Of a stretch of 15,765 nt of DNA, positions 14,010 to 15,765 are shown one piece after another. The translations under genes and the position numbers were made by a program. The notes beneath the pieces were generated by a model. That model saw nothing but the letters and a program-made list of their open reading frames with translations, was not told where the DNA came from and made no database searches. The stretch comes from DASSUC01 sp035649895 (GTDB lineage Bacteria; Actinomycetota; Actinomycetes; Mycobacteriales; Micromonosporaceae). The DNA lies in contig DASRIS010000143.1 in assembly GCA_035649895.1 (NCBI GenBank), forward strand, positions 1 through 15,765, written 5' to 3'. How positions within the stretch are numbered: position 1 is the stretch's first letter; each line of letters starts with the position of its first letter.

Positions 14010-15765
14010 CCGGCTGGGGTGGACGACCCGGTTGTGGTGGTGGGGATGGGTTGTCGTCTCCCGGGTGGGGTGGGTTCGCCGGAGGAGCTGTGGGGTCTGG
14101 TGGTCTCGGGTGGGGATGGGATCTCCGAGTTTCCGACGAACCGGGGTTGGGATGTGGAGGTTGACCCGTCGGGGGAGCGGGTGGGTTCGTCGGTTGTTGG
14201 TCGGGGTGGGTTTTTGTATGGGGCGGATGAGTTTGATGCGGAGCTGTTCGGGGTCTCACCGCGGGAGGCGCTGGCGATGGACCCGCAGCAGCGGCTGCTG
14301 CTGGAGGTCTCGTGGGAGGTGTTCGAACGGGCCGGGGTTGACCCGTTGTCGTTGCGGGGGCAGCGGGTGGGGGTGTTTGCGGGCATGAGTGGGCAGGACT
14401 ACGCCGGGTTGCTGCGGTGGACGGATGTGGCGGGCGGTTATCTGCTGACGGGTAATGCGGGCAGTGTGTTGTCGGGTCGGGTGGCGTACACGTTTGGGCT
14501 GGAGGGCCCGGCGGTGACGGTGGACACGGCGTGTTCGTCGTCGTTGGTGGCGCTGCACCTGGCCGCGCAGGCGCTACGGAACGGGGAGTGTGACCTGGCG
14601 CTGGCCGGCGGGGTGACCGTGATGGCCACACCAGGGGCGTTTGTGGAGTTCAGCCGGCAGGGTGGGCTGGCCCCGGACGGGCGGTGTAAGTCGTTCGCGG
14701 CGGCGGCGGATGGTACAGGGTGGGCTGAGGGCGTGGGGTTGTTGTTGGTGGAGCGGTTGTCGGATGCCCGGCGTAACGGGCGTGAGGTGCTGGCGGTGGT
14801 GCGGGGTTCGGCGGTGAACCAGGACGGTGCGTCCAACGGGCTGACCGCGCCGAACGGCCCGTCCCAGCAACGGGTGATCATGCAGGCGTTGGCTGCTGCG
14901 GGGTTGTCGACGGGTGATGTGGACGTGGTCGAGGGGCATGGGACGGGTACGAGGCTGGGGGACCCGATCGAGGCGCAGGCGTTGTTGGCCACGTATGGGC
15001 GGGGTCGGTCGGTGGAGCGGCCGTTGTGGTTGGGGTCGGTGAAGTCGAACATCGGGCATGCTTTGGCGGCGGCGGGGGTTGCGGGTGTGATCAAGATGGT
15101 GTTGGCGATGCAGCATGGGGTGCTGCCGGCCACGTTGCATGTGGATGAGCCAACCCCGCATGTGGACTGGTCGGCGGGTGAAGTGCGGTTGTTGACCGAG
15201 CCGGTGCCGTGGCCACAGACGGGGCGGCCGAGGCGGGCCGGGGTGTCATCGTTCGGGATGAGTGGCACGAACGCGCATGTGGTGTTGGAGGCGGCCCCGC
15301 AGCCCGATGACGACGCCGCGGATATGGCTGGGCCGGGGCCGGAAGTACAGAGCGCAGGTGGGGTGGGGTCGGGGTTGGTGGGTTCGGGTGTGGTGCCGTG
15401 GGTGGTCTCGGCGGGGTCGGCGGTGGGGCTAAGAGATCAGTCGGACCGGTTGCGGGAGTTTGTAGAGGCTGGGGTGGATGGGGTGGGTGTGGTGGACGCG
15501 GTGGATGTGGGGTGGTCGTTGGTGTCGTCGCGGGCGAGCCTGCCGTACCGGGCGGTGGTGCTGGGCGGCGGGGTAGAGCAGCTGGTGGCCGGGCTGGACG
15601 CGGTGGCCCAGGGCGTGGGGTCGAGGCTGGTGGTGTCTGGGGTGGCTGGTGGTGGTGGGGTGGGGTTGATGTTCGCCGGTCAGGGTTCGCAGCGGGTGGG
15701 GATGGGTGCGGGGCTGTACCGGGTGTTCCCGGTGTTCGCCGCGGCGTTCGACGAGGCGTGTGCCC
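13923..15765 (+). CDS. Cis-AT modular type I polyketide synthase (3' partial: docking - KS - AT start)
   Basis: The frame is open from ATG 13923 to the right edge, 614 residues visible. Residues 1-29 form a charged amphipathic helix (M-T-D-E-G-K-L-L-E-Y-L-K-R-V), the classic N-terminal docking coiled coil of actinobacterial cis-AT PKSs. KS4 spans about 36-459, with Cys204 (D-T-A-C-S-S-S), His339 and His379, and the cis-AT-type V-N-Q-D-G-A-S-N-G stretch. A variable, G-rich-coded KS-AT linker follows (about 460-579). From about 580 an AT domain begins with F-A-G-Q-G-S-Q-R-V-G-M-G. Its substrate motifs lie beyond the edge, so extender choice is unknown. It probably takes the chain from ACP3 of gene 2. 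Codon use in the KS (many TTG, GGG, GGT, GTG) differs strongly from gene 2. KS4 reads E-G-H-G-T-G-T where E-A-H is usual. Confidence 0.96.
   Translation, partial: MTDEGKLLEYLKRVTADLHRAQRRLREMAPAGVDDPVVVVGMGCRLPGGVGSPEELWGLVVSGGDGISEFPTNRGWDVEVDPSGERVGSSVVGRGGFLYGADEFDAELFGVSPREALAMDPQQRLLLEVSWEVFERAGVDPLSLRGQRVGVFAGMSGQDYAGLLRWTDVAGGYLLTGNAGSVLSGRVAYTFGLEGPAVTVDTACSSSLVALHLAAQALRNGECDLALAGGVTVMATPGAFVEFSRQGGLAPDGRCKSFAAAADGTGWAEGVGLLLVERLSDARRNGREVLAVVRGSAVNQDGASNGLTAPNGPSQQRVIMQALAAAGLSTGDVDVVEGHGTGTRLGDPIEAQALLATYGRGRSVERPLWLGSVKSNIGHALAAAGVAGVIKMVLAMQHGVLPATLHVDEPTPHVDWSAGEVRLLTEPVPWPQTGRPRRAGVSSFGMSGTNAHVVLEAAPQPDDDAADMAGPGPEVQSAGGVGSGLVGSGVVPWVVSAGSAVGLRDQSDRLREFVEAGVDGVGVVDAVDVGWSLVSSRASLPYRAVVLGGGVEQLVAGLDAVAQGVGSRLVVSGVAGGGGVGLMFAGQGSQRVGMGAGLYRVFPVFAAAFDEACA
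14028..15299 (+). other. Ketosynthase domain KS4, cis-AT type
   Basis: Residues about 36-459 of gene 3. Cys204 (codon 14532-14534), His339 (14937-14939) and His379 (15057-15059) have the standard 135 and 40 spacing. It ends in G-M-S-G-T-N-A-H-V-V-L-E. Minor variants: E-G-H-G-T-G-T and N-I-G-H-A-L-A-A-A-G. Confidence 0.95.
15360..15388 (+). other. Potential G-quadruplex motif in the KS-AT linker of gene 3
   Basis: Five G-runs of three or four (15360-15363, 15365-15368, 15371-15374, 15380-15382, 15386-15388) with loops of 1, 2, 5 and 3 nt, on the coding strand. It meets the usual G3+N1-7 pattern. It could form in the mRNA or in single-stranded DNA, or simply reflect G-ending codons for Gly and Val. 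Confidence 0.55.
15660..15765 (+). other. Start of an integral acyltransferase domain (partial)
   Basis: Residues about 580-614 of gene 3: V-G-L-M-F-A-G-Q-G-S-Q-R-V-G-M-G, then F-P-V-F-A-A-A-F-D-E-A-C-A. This is the intact N-terminal AT signature missing from all gene 2 modules, showing this gene carries its own AT. The catalytic G-H-S-x-G and specificity motifs are beyond the window. Confidence 0.9.

Noticed and set aside
13999..14388. 129-codon + strand open frame inside gene 3
   Set aside because: It is in a different frame from the docking-KS reading frame that carries all conserved motifs.

Overview
The window is very GC-rich, densely coding on the + strand only, and holds part of a modular polyketide synthase (PKS) cluster. 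The GC content, the codon use, the Actinomycetota-style docking domains and two in-frame TTA codons all point to a filamentous actinomycete (Streptomyces or Micromonosporaceae type). The sequence does not allow a genus call.

Layout: (1) 2-1642, the 3' part of a gene for a free-standing malonyl acyltransferase (AT) fused to a PfaD-type flavin enoyl reductase, its 5' end lying outside the window; (2) 1639-13824, one 4061-residue trans-AT PKS, overlapping gene 1 by ATGA; (3) 13825-13922, a 98-bp gap with a perfect 10-bp hairpin and a ribosome binding site; (4) 13923-15765, the start of a conventional cis-AT PKS that runs off the right edge (N-terminal docking helix, KS, and the first residues of its own AT).

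Domain order of the large protein: KS1 - degenerate AT plus unassigned helical segment - KR1 - ACP1 | KS2 - AT-docking linker - DH - KR2 - ACP2 | KS3 - AT-docking linker carrying an ACP-like insert without the serine - ACP3 - C-terminal docking domain. All four ketosynthases in the window keep Cys-His-His, both KRs keep Lys-Ser-Tyr-Asn, the DH keeps His and Asp, and three ACPs have the phosphopantetheine serine. No module of gene 2 has a working AT, so the AT of gene 1 is the likely supplier of malonyl units.

How it fits together (inference): gene 2 would build a beta-hydroxy step, then an alkene, then a beta-keto step. It would then pass the chain through a matched docking pair to gene 3, which carries its own AT. 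The most notable point is this change from trans-AT to cis-AT logic inside one assembly line. The last ACP and docking tail of gene 2 already look cis-AT-like, as if grafted on. Other oddities are a dead AT in the first module, a dead ACP-like insert with TTA codons in the third, a His-to-Arg change in the PfaD signature, two proline-rich tandem repeats, and a sharp codon-use shift at the start of the gene 3 KS.
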